From the NCBI GenBank assembly GCA_964483405.1, contig CAZABC010000049.1, positions 1-15,176 of the forward strand: DNA of 15,176 bases. The letters run 5' to 3'. The position numbers were made by a program, and so were the translations under genes. Under the pieces are notes generated by a model. That model was not told the origin of the DNA. It saw only the letters and a program-made list of their open reading frames with translations, and did not search any database. How positions within the stretch are numbered: the stretch's first letter is position 1; each line of letters starts with the position of its first letter. Source of the stretch: CAZABC01 sp964483405 (lineage in GTDB: Bacteria; Chloroflexota; Limnocylindria; Limnocylindrales; CSP1-4). Below are positions 1 through 7,859 of this stretch, piece by piece.

Positions 1-286
<286 letters not shown>

Positions 287-398
287 GTGACGCCTTCTAC
301 TCCAACTGCTACGTCCGTCGTCTCCGGCTGCCCATCGGTCGGGGCACGCTGGCGCGACGATCGGTCGTTGTCTGGCCCGGCTCCCCTCGCCGGAAGGA
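287..398 (-). other. tRNA-Thr(GGU)-tuf spacer / tuf leader
   Basis: This is 112 nt of untranslated leader between the second tRNA-Thr and the tuf start. Apart from the AGAAGG Shine-Dalgarno at 293-298 I see no promoter, attenuator or convincing hairpin, so tuf is inferred to be transcribed through from the promoter at 667-696 and released by tRNA processing. Confidence 0.5.
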
Positions 399-474
399 TG
401 GAGCCCACAATCGGACTTGAACCGATGACCTCTTCCTTACCAAGGAAGTGCTCTGCCGGCTGAGCTATGTGGGC
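399..474 (-). tRNA. tRNA-Thr (anticodon GGU)
   Basis: The reverse complement folds as a normal 76-nt cloverleaf. The 7-bp acceptor stem is GCCCACA (474-468) against TGTGGGC (409-403), and the 3' end TCCA is encoded (402-399). The anticodon stem CTTCC/GGAAG encloses the loop TTGGTAA, giving anticodon GGT, which reads ACC and ACU threonine codons. The T arm contains GGTTCAAGTCC. It is the second gene of the tRNA-Thr/tRNA-Thr/tuf unit. Confidence 0.97.
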
Positions 475-551
475 CCGGGACACTCGGTCGCGTGATCCGC
501 GTCGGAGCGAGAGCTGCGGGCTACGGGCCGCTCGCGACGCCGGTCTGGCGA

Positions 552-627
552 TGGAGCCGACACCGGGAGTCGAACCCGGAACCTGCGGTTTACAAGACCG
601 CCGCTCTTCCAGTTGAGCTATGTCGGC
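552..627 (-). tRNA. tRNA-Thr (anticodon UGU)
   Basis: This is a 76-nt cloverleaf. The acceptor stem GCCGACA (627-621) pairs with TGTCGGC (562-556), followed by an encoded TCCA 3' end (555-552). The anticodon stem GCGGT/ACCGC encloses the loop CTTGTAA, giving anticodon TGT, which reads ACA and, by wobble, ACG. The T arm is CCGGGTTCGACTCCCGG. It starts about 33 nt downstream of the inferred transcription start and is the first gene of the unit leading to tuf. Together with the GGU tRNA 77 nt downstream it supplies two isoacceptors for threonine. Confidence 0.97.
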
Positions 628-666
628 GCGCAGGGCCTCCCGCAGGCAGCCCGAAGACGCCCGGAG

Positions 667-696
667 ATGATAGGGCGCGCTCCCCTGCAGGGTCAA
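667..696 (-). promoter_or_regulatory. Sigma70-type promoter of the tRNA-Thr/tRNA-Thr/tuf unit
   Basis: On the minus strand a -35 box TTGACC (696-691, 5 of 6 to TTGACA) is followed after 18 nt by a -10 box TATCAT (672-667, 5 of 6 to TATAAT). Transcription would start near 660, just ahead of the first tRNA at 627 and after the rlmB stop at 715. Position, spacing and match in a very GC-rich background make this the best promoter in the window. Confidence 0.75.
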
Positions 697-714
697 GCGA
701 GCCCCCGCCGTCGG

Positions 715-2639
715 TCAGCCGGGCAGGAGCGGGTCCGCCCCGTCGGGCGGCTCCACGGCCGACGCCGGCGCCGTGGCCGTCGGGTCCGCCTCGTCCTCGT
801 CCGCGGGCGCCTCGGTCGTCCGGCGGCGCGTCGAGCGTCGCCGAGGCGCTGGTGCGCTACCGTCGCCTGCCGCGGTCGCCACGGTCGCCGCTTCGGTGGG
901 ATCGTCGGCGGTCGGGGTCGTGGCGTCGGCCGACGCGGCGACCTCGGCATCGGCGGCCTCCCGGGCCGGCTTGGTCTCTGCCGCCGTGGCGACCGGGTCG
1001 TCGAGGTCGGCCGGGGTCGCCCCGATCGCGTCCGGCGGACCGTCGGGTCGGGTCTCGGCGCGGCGCGGCGCCAGCGCCACCGGTGCCGATCGGCCGTCTG
1101 GATGCCGCTGGCACAGTGCCTCGTAGAGGAGGACCGAGCCCGCGACGGCCGCGTTGAGCGACCCGACCCGGCCCCGCATCGGGATCCGGACGACGAGGTC
1201 GCAGCGGCGCCGGACGGCCGGTGCGAGGCCGCGGCCCTCGCTCCCGACGACGAGCGCGATCGGGCCGCGCAGGTCGGCCTGCCGCGCGGCGAGCGGCGCA
1301 TCCGAGTCGGCGCCGACGATCCGGACGCCGCGGACGTGGAGGTCGGTCAGCGCGCCGGCCAGGTCATCCACCGGGGCGAGCGCGAGGTGCTCCACGGCGC
1401 CGGCGGAGGCCTTCACCGCGGCCGGCGTGAGCGGCGCCTGGCGGTGGGTCGGGAAGACGACACCGTGCGCGCCGGCCGCCTCGGCGCTTCGCAGGAGCGT
1501 GCCGACGTTCTGGGGATCCTCGAGCGAATCCATGACGAGGATGAGGGCAGGCTCGCTCGCGGCGACGGCGCGGGCGAGGATCTCGTCGACCGTCGCGTAG
1601 GCCCGCGGGCCGACGACGAGCGCGACGCCCTGGTGCCCGTCGAACCCGGCGAGCGCCGTCAGGCTGCCGCCCTCGACCTCGACGATCGGAATGCGGAGTC
1701 GTGTCGCGTGGAGCACGATCGCCTCGAGGGCGGCGCGACGGGCGGGCGTCACGAGCAGTCGGCGGGCCGCGCGGCCGGCGACGAGCGCCTCCTCGACGGG
1801 CCGGCGACCGGCGACGAGCTCCTCATCGGGCCCCAGCGCCTCGGGTTCGGCGAGCGCGACGGCCCAGCCGGGAGGTGGCCCGCCGCGCGGCGGGACGGGC
1901 GCCGGTCGTCCGGGACCATACGCCGGTCGGCCTCCGTAGGGCGGTCGTCCGGGACCGGATGGCGGACCGCCCGGTCCGGGGCNNNNNNNNNNNNNNNNNN
2001 NNNNNNNNNNNNNNNNNNNNNNNNNNNNNNNNNNNNNNNNNNNNNNNNNNNNNNNNNNNNNNNNNNNNNNNNNNNNNNNNNNCGGCCTCCGTAGGGCGGT
2101 CGTCCGGGACCGGATGGCGGACCGCCCGGTCCGGGGCGCGGCACCGGTCGAGGGTACGGTCGGTATCCGGGACCCGGCCGCGGCTCGCGGGCGAACGGCG
2201 GCGGTCCGCCGGCCTGCGGCCGTCCATCGAACGCCGGTCCTCGTCCGGGGGGCGGGCCCGCCGGACGGGCGGCTGGACGACCCGGCGGCCCCGGGCGGTC
2301 GGTCCAGGAGCCCGGGGACCGGGGGCCACCGGGGCGCGGGCCCGCTGGTCGAGCGCTCGGCGGACGCGACGATGGGCGCTGACCCGGTGGTCCCGATCGG
2401 CCGGGTGGGCGCGGGCCGGCCGGGCGATCGCTCGCCGGATGCCGGCCCGACGGCGGGCCCGACCAGCGGTCCGGACTCGGGCCGGACGGTCGGGCTCCGT
2501 CGGCACGGGGACCGGGTGGACGGCCACCGGGCGGGCGGTGCGCCGGCGGGCGGCCACCGGGCGGCCCGGCGTCGCCGGACCGCGGCGCGCGCCGAGGCGG
2601 CTCGCTCCCCTTCTTCGGGCGCTTCGGCTTGTCAGCCAC
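715..2639 (-). CDS. rlmB: 23S rRNA 2'-O-ribose methyltransferase, RlmB/TrmH family, with long disordered tails (interrupted by N gap)
   Basis: This is a SAM-dependent SPOUT RNA methyltransferase; RlmB makes 2'-O-methylguanosine in 23S domain V. The conserved core holds the substrate-binding domain (GRRPVEEAL, HQGVALVV) and the trefoil-knot motifs NVGTLLRSAEAAGAHG, VVGSEGRGL and IPMRGRVGSLNAAVAG. The GTG start at 2639 overlaps the cysS stop by 8 nt, with GAGGG upstream. Left of the N gap the frame uses triplets beginning at positions 1 mod 3, right of it 0 mod 3. The gap is flanked by two identical 55-nt copies (1928-1982, 2083-2137); collapsing them gives one open frame of 589 codons. In that numbering residues 1-~220 are a Pro/Gly/Arg-rich, basic, apparently disordered extension. 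The catalytic region is ~222-464, with motif residues near N326, E416 and S442-N444. Residues ~465-589 form an Ala/Asp/Thr-rich acidic tail with an RRRSTRRR patch. The family call is secure; the exact target nucleotide is inferred from cluster context. Confidence 0.92.
1928..1982. repeat. 55-nt exact direct duplicate, left copy, abutting N gap
   Basis: This 55-nt stretch is identical base for base to 2083-2137 on the other side of the N run. Both copies end (left) or begin (right) exactly at the gap edge. It encodes the end of the Pro/Gly-rich N-terminal tract of RlmB (PSGPGRPPYGG). The pattern is that of two contig ends overlapping by one assembly k-mer and joined with a placeholder gap, rather than a biological repeat. 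Confidence 0.9.
1983..2082. other. Scaffold gap of 100 N inside rlmB
   Basis: Exactly 100 N, a conventional placeholder length. Because the flanks are exact 55-nt duplicates and merging them keeps the rlmB frame, the true gap is probably zero or negative (an overlap). A real tandem repeat in this low-complexity Gly/Pro region cannot be excluded. Confidence 0.95.
2083..2137. repeat. 55-nt exact direct duplicate, right copy, abutting N gap
   Basis: Identical to 1928-1982. The offset between copies is 155 nt (2 mod 3), exactly the shift needed to bring the frame of the upstream rlmB part (start at 2639) into the frame of the catalytic part (stop at 715). Confidence 0.9.
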
Positions 2640-4086
2640 CGGGCGCGCCCTCGGCCCGTCGCCAGCGCTGGCCGTCCCGCGTGTCCTCGACCGCGATGCC
2701 GATCCCGGCCAGCGCGTCGCGCAGCCGATCCGACTCGGCCCAGTCGCGGGCCGCCCGGGCGGCGACGCGCGCGGCGAGCATCGCCTCGGCCTCCGGGTCG
2801 AGGGTCCCGTCCCGATCGGGTGCGACGGCGAGGACCGCGTCGAACCCGGCGAGCGCGGTGAGGGCGGTCCCGGCGTCGGCCGTCGACAGCCGCCGGGCGT
2901 CGATCCGGCGATTGAGGTCGCGGACCAAGTCGAAGACGACGGCGAGCGCGGCCGAGACGTTCAGGTCGTCGGCGAGCGCCGCGTCGAACGCCACGTCGGC
3001 GCCGGCGAGGACGCCCGGCAGCTCCGGGTCGTCCGGTGCGTCGGCCCGGTAGGCGCGCAGCGCGGCGTCGAGGGCGTCGAGGCGATCGATCGCGGCCGCG
3101 GCCGCCGCCAGGGACTCGTCGCCGAACTCGAGCGGCTTGCGGTAGTTGACCGCGATGAGCGCGTAGCGGAGCGCCCGCGGCGACAGGCCGCCCTCGAGCA
3201 GGTCGCCGACCCGCTCGATGTTGCCGATCGACTTGGCCATCTTCGTCCCGCCCATCTGGAGATGGGCGCAGTGCAGCCAGGTCCGGACGAACGGCTGGCC
3301 GGTGGCCGCCTCGCTCTGGGCGATCTCGTCCTCGTGGTGCGGGAAGACGAGGTCGACGCCGCCGGTGTGGATGTCGAACGAGGGTCCGAGGTGGGTCATG
3401 CTCATCGCGGAGCACTCGACGTGCCAGCCCGGCCGGCCCGGGCCGATGGCCGTCTCCCACGACGGCTCGCCCGGCTTGGGGGCCTTCCAGAGGGCGAAGT
3501 CACGGACGTCGTCCTTGCCGTACTCGTCGGCCTCGACCCGATCGCCGACCCGGAGCTGGTCGGGGTCGACCTTCGCGAGGCGGCCGTAGGCCGGCCACGA
3601 CGCGATCCGGAAGAAGATCGAGCCGTCGCCGGTCCGGTAGGCGTGGCCGCGCTCGAGCAGGGTGGCGATGAGGTCGACGATCGGCTCGATGTGCTCGGTC
3701 GCCCGCGGCAGGACGTCGGGCGTCGTCATCCGGAGCGCCGCCGCGTCCTCGAGGAAGCGCGCCGTCCACCGCTCGGCGAGGTCGGTCGTGGCGATCCCCT
3801 CGGCGGCCGCGCCGCGGATGATCTTGTCGTCGATGTCGGTGATGTTCATCGCCCAGGTCACCCGGAGCCCTCGCCGGCGCAGCGTCCGGACGAGGACGTC
3901 GGCGAAGAGGAACGACCGGAAGTTGCCGACGTGGGCCGGGCCGTAGACCGTCGGGCCGCAGCTGTAGATCCGGACATGCCCGGGCTCGATCGGGTCGAGC
4001 GGTCGGACCGACCCGCTGAGGGTGTCGAGCAGCCGGATGGCCGTCGGGTCCGCCCCGGCGCCCGGTGTCGCGTCCGAGGGGCTCAT
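2632..4086 (-). CDS. cysS: Cysteinyl-tRNA synthetase
   Basis: This class I aminoacyl-tRNA synthetase charges tRNA-Cys. At 484 residues it is close to the usual ~460-490. It shows the N-terminal zinc-site cysteine and signature (YSCGPTVYGPAHVGN, holding the HIGH-type HVGN motif), ITDIDDKII, and further zinc ligands in WHVECSAM and HHEDEIAQSE. The KMSKS loop is written KMAKSIGN, followed by the DALR region (ADDLNVSAAL) and a C-terminal anticodon-binding part. The ATG at 4086 forms an ATGA 4-nt overlap with the ispDF stop; its stop TGA (2634-2632) overlaps the rlmB start by 8 nt. Its position between ispF and rlmB is the ancestral yac-cluster order. The KMAKS variant keeps both lysines, so activity is expected. 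Confidence 0.97.
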   Translation of the reverse strand: MSPSDATPGAGADPTAIRLLDTLSGSVRPLDPIEPGHVRIYSCGPTVYGPAHVGNFRSFLFADVLVRTLRRRGLRVTWAMNITDIDDKIIRGAAAEGIATTDLAERWTARFLEDAAALRMTTPDVLPRATEHIEPIVDLIATLLERGHAYRTGDGSIFFRIASWPAYGRLAKVDPDQLRVGDRVEADEYGKDDVRDFALWKAPKPGEPSWETAIGPGRPGWHVECSAMSMTHLGPSFDIHTGGVDLVFPHHEDEIAQSEAATGQPFVRTWLHCAHLQMGGTKMAKSIGNIERVGDLLEGGLSPRALRYALIAVNYRKPLEFGDESLAAAAAAIDRLDALDAALRAYRADAPDDPELPGVLAGADVAFDAALADDLNVSAALAVVFDLVRDLNRRIDARRLSTADAGTALTALAGFDAVLAVAPDRDGTLDPEAEAMLAARVAARAARDWAESDRLRDALAGIGIAVEDTRDGQRWRRAEGAPGG

Positions 4087-5312
4087 CGCGGACCCACCGT
4101 CGCGATCGCAAGCGCCGACGCGCCGCGGCCGGCCCCCTCGTCGCCGGCCAGGTTGCCGGTCGAGGCCTTGACGTTGACCGCCGCGGGCGGGAGCCCGACG
4201 AGGCGGGCGATCGAGTCGCGCATCGCCTCGAGATGGCCGGCGAGCCGCGGGCGGGCGGCGACGATCGTCAGGTCGACCCCGACGACCCGCAGCCCGGCCG
4301 CCTCCAGCCGCCGGACGACCTCGCCGACGAGCTCGGCGCTGGCGATCCCGCGCGGCGTCGCCGGGCCGGCCGGGAAGAGCCGGCCGAGGTCGCCGAGGCC
4401 GGCCGCGCCGAGCAACGCGTCGGCGAGCGCGTGGAGGGCGACGTCGCCGTCGGAGTGCCCGTGGAGCCGCGGTGCCCCGGCGATCGCGACGCCGCCCAGG
4501 ACGAGGGGCTCGCCGGGCCCGAACGGGTGGCTGTCGTGGCCGATGCCGGTCCGGGGCGCGACGGCGGGCAGCGGGCCTCCGAGCGCGGCCGCGACGCGGG
4601 CGAGGTCGGCAGGGAGCGTCACCTTGACGTTGGCAGGATCGCCGGGAACGACATGGACCGGGATGGTACAGGACTCGCAGAGGGCAGCCTCGTCGGTCCA
4701 CTCCTCGGACCCGGCCGGGTCGCGGCGCGCGTGGGCGGCGCGGAGGACCGATCGGCGGAACGCCTGTGGCGTCTGGGCCGTGGCGAGCGGCGCGCGGTCG
4801 ATGGTCTCGACGATCCGGTCGCCCTCGACGCGCTTCACCGTCTCGGCGACCGGCAGGACGGGGATCGCCGCGCCGTGCCGGGCGGCGGCCCGGGCGACCC
4901 GCTCGACGAGGCCGGCATCGACGACCGGTCGCGCCCCGTCGTGGATGAGGACGACCCGGTCGGCCGGGAGCCCGGCCGGGTCGATGGCCTCCGCCGCCGC
5001 GTCGAGGCGGTCCAGCTCGGCGAGGCCGGCGGCGACCGACCCCTGCCGGCGCGCGGCGCCCGCGACGACCGCGACGACCGCCGGCGGGAGCCAGACCGCC
5101 GTGCGGACCTCGTCGACCCGGTCGGGGGCAGTGACGACCACGATCCGATCGACCAGCGGGACCGCGGCGAGCCCGGCGAGGGCGTGGGCCAGCACCGGCC
5201 GGCCGGCGACCGGCGCGGCAAGCTTGTCGATGCCCGCCATCCGGCGGCTCGAACCGGCCGCGACGACGACCGCGTCGACCGCGAGCGGCGGGCCCGGGTC
5301 GACGGCGCTCAC
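4083..5312 (-). CDS. ispDF: Bifunctional IspD/IspF (MEP pathway fusion)
   Basis: This single 409-residue protein carries two non-consecutive steps of the methylerythritol phosphate route to isoprenoids. The N-terminal ~240 residues are IspD (2-C-methyl-D-erythritol 4-phosphate cytidylyltransferase), with the nucleotide loop AAGSSRRMAGIDKL (R23/R24 and K30 in the CTP-binding site), HDGARPVV, AETVKRV and TPQAFR. The last ~160 are IspF (2C-methyl-D-erythritol 2,4-cyclodiphosphate synthase), with the metal site GIGHDSHPF, LHGHSDGDVALHALADALLG and the C-terminal VKASTGNLAGDEG-GRG region. The GTG start at 5312 overlaps the upstream PIN/TRAM stop (GTGA) and its stop overlaps cysS (ATGA). Fused IspDF is known in some proteobacteria; here it sits where separate ispD and ispF lie in Bacillus. 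IspE is not in the window. Confidence 0.95.
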   Translation of the reverse strand: MSAVDPGPPLAVDAVVVAAGSSRRMAGIDKLAAPVAGRPVLAHALAGLAAVPLVDRIVVVTAPDRVDEVRTAVWLPPAVVAVVAGAARRQGSVAAGLAELDRLDAAAEAIDPAGLPADRVVLIHDGARPVVDAGLVERVARAAARHGAAIPVLPVAETVKRVEGDRIVETIDRAPLATAQTPQAFRRSVLRAAHARRDPAGSEEWTDEAALCESCTIPVHVVPGDPANVKVTLPADLARVAAALGGPLPAVAPRTGIGHDSHPFGPGEPLVLGGVAIAGAPRLHGHSDGDVALHALADALLGAAGLGDLGRLFPAGPATPRGIASAELVGEVVRRLEAAGLRVVGVDLTIVAARPRLAGHLEAMRDSIARLVGLPPAAVNVKASTGNLAGDEGAGRGASALAIATVGPR

Positions 5313-6364
5313 TCCGTCTTCGGCTGGGCGAAGATCATCCGGCCCGCGACGGTCTGGAGCACCCGGGTGACCCCCACGTCGAGGTCGCGGTCCATGAACC
5401 GCGACCCGCCCTCGACGACGACCATCGTCCCGTCGTCGAGGAAGCCGACCCCCTGGCCGGCTTCCTTGCCCTCCTGGATGACGCGGATGCGGAGCGACTC
5501 GCCCGGCAGGAGGGCGGGCTTCACGGCGTTCGCGAGCTGGTTGATGTTCATGACCCGGACGTCCTGGAGCTCGGCGACCCGGTTGAGGTTGAAGTCGTTG
5601 GTCAGGATCGTCCGGCTCCGGGTCCGGGCGAGCGCGACGAGCTTGGCGTCCACCTCGACGACGTCCGGGACGTCCTCGTCGATGACCTGGACCGGCGTCC
5701 GGGCGTCCTTCTGGAGCCGATTGAGGATCTCGAGGCCGCGGCGGCCCCGGGCCCGCCGGAGGGTGTCCGGCGAGTCGGCGATGTGCTGGATCTCGTCGAG
5801 GACGAAGCGCGGCACGACGAGCGTGCCGTAGATGAAGCCCGACTCGACGATGTCGGCGATGCGGCCGTCGATGATCGCGCTCGAGTCGACGACGATGAAC
5901 GGCTCGCCGCGTCGCTCGGGAGCCTCGGCCACCGGTCGCCGGACGAGACCGACCGCCTCGGCGGCGACGACGAGGTCGTCGCGCTTCGCGACCGTCAGCC
6001 CGAGCATCCCGAGGCCGAGGGTGACCGTCACCGCCAGCGGCAGCCACGTCCCGAACGGCTCGTCGAGCTGGGCGAGCGGGATGCCCAGCAGGACGCCCAT
6101 CAGCAGGCCGACGAGCAGCCCCCCGACCGCCGTCACGAACTCGGCCGTCGAGAGGGCCTGGACGGTCCGGATCAGCCACCGAGCCGGGACGATCGTGAGG
6201 TACGGGAGGATCGCGAAGCCGACGACGACCCAGGCGACCACCCAGACCGCGAGCAGGACGCCGGCGTAGAGCTGGCCGGTGAAGACGTTCGGCAGCGCGG
6301 TGGCGAGCGCCAGACCCACGATGCCGCCGAGCGCGGCGCCGAGGAGACGGATGTTGCGGGTCAC
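5309..6364 (-). CDS. yacL: PIN/TRAM-domain membrane protein (YacL-like putative nuclease)
   Basis: This 351-residue protein has four predicted N-terminal membrane helices (about 5-25, 33-56, 77-98, 107-126). A cytoplasmic PIN ribonuclease domain follows, with acidic residues D160 (VVDSSAIIDGR), E191 (VLDEIQ), D239 (VDAKLVALA) and D257 (LTNDFN), so the metal site looks intact. A C-terminal TRAM RNA-binding domain (~285-345; LLPGESLRIRVIQ, GVGFLDDGTMVVVEGG) completes it. This architecture is that of Bacillus YacL and its relatives in other phyla, whose substrate is not well defined. The GTG start at 6364 overlaps the radA stop by 4 nt, with GAGGA just upstream; its stop overlaps ispDF. A membrane-anchored, RNA-directed nuclease is inferred from family and domains. 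Confidence 0.93.
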   Translation of the reverse strand: MTRNIRLLGAALGGIVGLALATALPNVFTGQLYAGVLLAVWVVAWVVVGFAILPYLTIVPARWLIRTVQALSTAEFVTAVGGLLVGLLMGVLLGIPLAQLDEPFGTWLPLAVTVTLGLGMLGLTVAKRDDLVVAAEAVGLVRRPVAEAPERRGEPFIVVDSSAIIDGRIADIVESGFIYGTLVVPRFVLDEIQHIADSPDTLRRARGRRGLEILNRLQKDARTPVQVIDEDVPDVVEVDAKLVALARTRSRTILTNDFNLNRVAELQDVRVMNINQLANAVKPALLPGESLRIRVIQEGKEAGQGVGFLDDGTMVVVEGGSRFMDRDLDVGVTRVLQTVAGRMIFAQPKTE

Positions 6365-7833
6365 GAGGTCCTCGTCGTCGGTCCGCGCCGGCCGGCGCGC
6401 GACCCCGGTGAGCCTAGCATCGGCGCGGGGGCGGCGCCACGCGGCTCGAGGACCGCCACCAGCGCTTCCCGCAGCGAGCCGACCGGCACGACCTCGATGC
6501 CCGCGGCGCTCGCGACCCGGCCACGGTGGTCGGCGCCGGGGACCACGGCCATGCCGAAGCCGAGCCGAGCCGCCTCGCGCAGCCGGCGCTCGAGGCCGGG
6601 CACGGTCCGCAGCTCGCCGAGCAGACCGACCTCGCCGACGGCGACCGTCCCGGTCGCGATCGGCCGGTCCCGGAGCGACGACGCGAGTGCGATCGCCAGC
6701 GGGAGGTCGAGCGCAGGGTCGTCGAGGGTGAGGCCCCCGGCCAGGTTCGTGTAGACGTCGTGGCTGCCGAGGCCCACCCCGGCCCGCCGACCGAGGACCG
6801 CGAGGAGGAGCGCCAGGCGGTTCGGATCGACGCCGCTCGCCCGCCGGGCCGGCGTCCCGTAGCCGGACGCGGCGACCAGCGCCTGGACCTCGACGAGCAG
6901 GGGCCGGGTGCCCTCGAGGGCGATGCCGACGACGCTCCCCGGCGCGGGGGCATCGTGCTCGGCGAGGAACGCCCGCGCCGGATCGGCCACGCCGGCAAGG
7001 CCGTCGCCCCCCATCTCGAAGACGCCGACCTCCTCGGTCGAGCCGAACCGGTTCTTGGCGGCCCGCAGCAGCCGGAGCGAGCCGTAGCGCTCGCCCTCGA
7101 GCGAGAGGACGACATCGACGACGTGCTCGAGCGTGCGCGGTCCGGCGAGCGACCCGTCCTTGGTCACATGGCCGACGAGGACGACCGGGATGCCCGTGTC
7201 CTTCGCCAGCCGACCGAGCCGGGCGGCGCACTCGCGGACCTGGCCGACGCTCCCGGGAGGCCCGTCGAGGTCGTCCGACCGCGCGGTCTGGATCGAGTCC
7301 ACGACGACGAGCGCGGGGCGGAGCATGCGGACGAGCTCGACGATCCGATCGACGTCGGACTCGGCGACCAGCCGGATGGCCTCGACGGCCGGGCCGCCGA
7401 GCAGGCCGAGCCGCTCGGCCCGGAGATGGACCTGGCCGATCGACTCCTCGCCCGACGCGTAGAGGACCGGGTCGCCCGCGACGGCGACCCCGGCCGCGGC
7501 CTGGAGCAGGAGCGTCGACTTGCCGATCCCGGGCTCGCCACCGACGACGATGATCGACCCGGCGACGAGCCCCCCGCCCAGGACGCGGTCGAGCTCGTCG
7601 ATGCCGACCGGCCGGCGCGGCGCGGCATCGCCCGCGATCGCGGCGAGCGACGTCGGGTCGGGGCCGGTCGTCGGGCCCGCTGCGGATGCCCGCCGGGTGG
7701 CCCCCTTCGGCGCCTCTCGGACGACGGTCTCGACGAGCGTGTTCCACTCGCCGCAGGCCGGGCACTGGCCGGCCCACCGGAGCGAGACGTCGCCGCACGT
7801 CTGGCAGACGTAGCGGCTCTGGGTCCGCGCCAC
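6361..7833 (-). CDS. radA: DNA repair protein RadA (Sms)
   Basis: RadA is a RecA-like, DnaB-type ATPase that promotes branch migration and processing of recombination intermediates. At 490 residues it is slightly longer than usual (~455). The N-terminal zinc finger is C10-x2-C13-x10-C24-x2-C27. The RecA core has Walker A GEPGIGKST (99-107), a Walker B-like strand ALVVVDSIQT and the RadA-specific KNRFGSTEE motif. A C-terminal Lon-protease-like domain (SGYGTPARRASG, AGGLTLDDPALDLPLA, AVGEVGLLGELR) is followed by a short Arg/Gly/Ser tail with no recognised motif. The GTG start at 7833 is preceded by GGGAGGG (7849-7843) at 9-nt spacing, 26 nt after the clpC stop. In Bacillus clpC-radA are likewise neighbours. 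Confidence 0.97.
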   Translation of the reverse strand: MARTQSRYVCQTCGDVSLRWAGQCPACGEWNTLVETVVREAPKGATRRASAAGPTTGPDPTSLAAIAGDAAPRRPVGIDELDRVLGGGLVAGSIIVVGGEPGIGKSTLLLQAAAGVAVAGDPVLYASGEESIGQVHLRAERLGLLGGPAVEAIRLVAESDVDRIVELVRMLRPALVVVDSIQTARSDDLDGPPGSVGQVRECAARLGRLAKDTGIPVVLVGHVTKDGSLAGPRTLEHVVDVVLSLEGERYGSLRLLRAAKNRFGSTEEVGVFEMGGDGLAGVADPARAFLAEHDAPAPGSVVGIALEGTRPLLVEVQALVAASGYGTPARRASGVDPNRLALLLAVLGRRAGVGLGSHDVYTNLAGGLTLDDPALDLPLAIALASSLRDRPIATGTVAVGEVGLLGELRTVPGLERRLREAARLGFGMAVVPGADHRGRVASAAGIEVVPVGSLREALVAVLEPRGAAPAPMLGSPGSRAGRRGPTTRTS

Positions 7834-7859
7834 GGGTCGCCGCCCTCCCGGCCGCGCGC

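Noticed and set aside
1983..2082. rlmB as a frameshifted pseudogene
   Set aside because: The apparent frame change is fully explained by the 155-nt offset of the duplicated contig ends.
2629..5370. Very long plus-strand ORF antisense to cysS and ispDF
   Set aside because: It has no family motifs and is Arg/Gly/Ala/Pro-rich shadow sequence produced by high GC; the minus strand carries clear catalytic motifs.
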